A stretch of DNA of 36,629 nucleotides from an uncultured Nitrosomonadales bacterium (GTDB taxonomy: Bacteria > Pseudomonadota > Gammaproteobacteria > Burkholderiales > Methylophilaceae), in assembly GCA_913048465.1 (NCBI GenBank), contig CAJWVO010000012.1, forward strand, positions 1 through 36,629, read 5' to 3'. Below, piece after piece: positions 36,089-36,629 of this stretch (positions within the stretch are counted from its first letter, which is position 1; each line of letters starts with the position of its first letter). The notes below the pieces were generated by a model. That model saw nothing but the letters and a program-made list of their open reading frames with translations. It searched no databases and had not been told where the DNA came from. The position numbers and the translations under genes are program-made.

Positions 36089-36223
36089 TTATTTGCTAAC
36101 TTTTGCTTTCTTTGGAAAGCTCACATCATATATAACAAACAATATAAACAATAAGACAAAAAATTGCGTCTGGGATAACTCTGCAAAGTTAAGCCAATAG
36201 GTTAAGCTAAAAAAATTAAACAT
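36089..36223 (-). CDS. 44-aa single-span membrane protein
   Basis: A short ORF starting MFNFFSLTYWLNFAELSQ, with one hydrophobic helix at about residues 20-32 and a basic C-terminal tail 'FPKKAKVSK', which predicts a cytoplasmic C-terminus. The start has an excellent ribosome-binding site, AAGGAG six bases before the ATG, making it more credible than most ORFs of this size. It lies 62 bases upstream of yqaA on the same strand. No family recognised. Confidence 0.6.
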   Translation of the reverse strand: MFNFFSLTYWLNFAELSQTQFFVLLFILFVIYDVSFPKKAKVSK

Positions 36224-36441
36224 TTCGTTTCTCCTTAACTTTAGCTAATGCAATTTTTGTACCAGTGCTAAAAATTTATAAGTAATTGATTTTTAAAGTA
36301 TTTCTTTTAATAAATTTACTTATTGCACATATTTGTGACAAGCAATTCACCATAATGATTCAAAAATCAAAATAAATTGAACATTGCAATGTCATTTCAA
36401 TCTGTTAATCTTTAAAACTTTTAAATCATGAAAGGTTAGAT

Positions 36442-36629
36442 ATGTATTCAAAATTACTAGCAGCTCTAGTTGCTTCAACTTTATCTCTATCAGCTTTTGC
36501 TGCTGTTGAAACTGATACAAAAGGCGACAAAGATAAAGCTGAAAGAGGCTTTTTTGTAGCTGGTGACGAAAAAGAAGGCGACAAAGATAAAGCTGAAAGA
36601 GGCTTTTTTGTAGCTGGTGACGAAAAAGA
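36442..36629 (+). CDS. Secreted tandem-repeat protein (partial, runs off the window)
   Basis: Starts MYSKLLAALVASTLSLSAFA, a clear signal peptide with cleavage before AVETDTK. It then consists of a charged 18-residue unit, GDKDKAERGFFVAGDEKE, repeated in tandem. The two copies visible are identical in DNA, and the window stops one base short of the end of copy two, so the true length is unknown. AAAGG lies nine bases before the ATG. The unit has a hydrophobic core (GFFVAG) flanked by Lys/Asp/Glu. No family recognised; it may be a repeat-built surface, adhesion or metal/peptide-related secreted protein. Confidence 0.75.
   Translation, partial: MYSKLLAALVASTLSLSAFAAVETDTKGDKDKAERGFFVAGDEKEGDKDKAERGFFVAGDEK
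36523..36629 (+). repeat. Perfect 54-bp tandem repeat in coding sequence
   Basis: Copy 1 is 36523-36576; copy 2 starts at 36577 and is cut at its last base by the window end. The copies show no mismatch even at third codon positions, indicating very recent duplication or active homogenisation. Confidence 0.95.

Overview
The window looks like a stretch of chromosome from a small, streamlined, AT-rich betaproteobacterium, most likely a methylotroph of the Methylophilaceae (OM43 / 'Ca. Methylopumilus'-like). This is an inference from gene order (ssrA-smpB | ratA-rnfH-guaB-guaA; dnaE-accA-tilS), tight spacing with many overlaps, low GC, and a sensor kinase of the MoxY type. No insertion sequence, CRISPR array, tRNA or rRNA was seen.

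Layout. 1-4752: tmRNA and smpB (minus), then ratA-rnfH-guaB-guaA (plus). 4841-7911: an AT-rich accessory block with a sugar/Met-tRNA formyltransferase-like protein, a DUF457/YdjM-type membrane protein, a zinc-ribbon SAM methyltransferase and a short secreted protein. 7942-12101: greB-like factor, nitroreductase, typA and purT. 12228-19235: the most interesting part, a probable metal (lanthanide?) uptake and sensing locus. It holds a TonB-dependent receptor with an acidic insert, a 34-codon possible membrane peptide, a NarL-type response regulator, a lipoprotein beta-propeller carrying 18 consecutive Asp/Glu residues, a periplasmic double-PepSY acidic protein resembling lanpepsy, and a MoxY-like histidine kinase. 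19245-25020: tilS, accA and dnaE, which read into the kinase gene. 25084-32395: tpx facing a minus-strand operon (methyltransferase, secreted protein, hrpA, spermidine-synthase-like, RlmL-like). 32441-36223: rbgA, an InaA-like kinase, rhlE, yqaA and a 44-aa membrane peptide. 36442-end: the start of a secreted protein built from perfectly identical 54-bp repeats, cut by the window edge.

How the genes work together. Across 14.8-17.1 kb I see a recurring 13-bp palindrome, best form GGGATATTATCCC. It lies upstream of the TonB receptor, as a tandem pair upstream of the 34-codon ORF, and as a tandem pair between the divergent propeller and PepSY genes. Both pairs have exactly 21 bp between copies and lie about 65-100 bp from the start codon. 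This looks like the operator of the local response regulator and ties receptor, propeller, PepSY protein and small ORF into one regulon. In a methylotroph the natural hypothesis is lanthanide or calcium acquisition serving PQQ methanol dehydrogenase, but the metal is not shown by the sequence.

Other notable points: hrpA has no ATG/GTG/TTG start in front of its Walker A motif and probably starts at an AUU codon; several genes start with TTG or GTG; the tpx terminator lies inside the coding region of its convergent neighbour.
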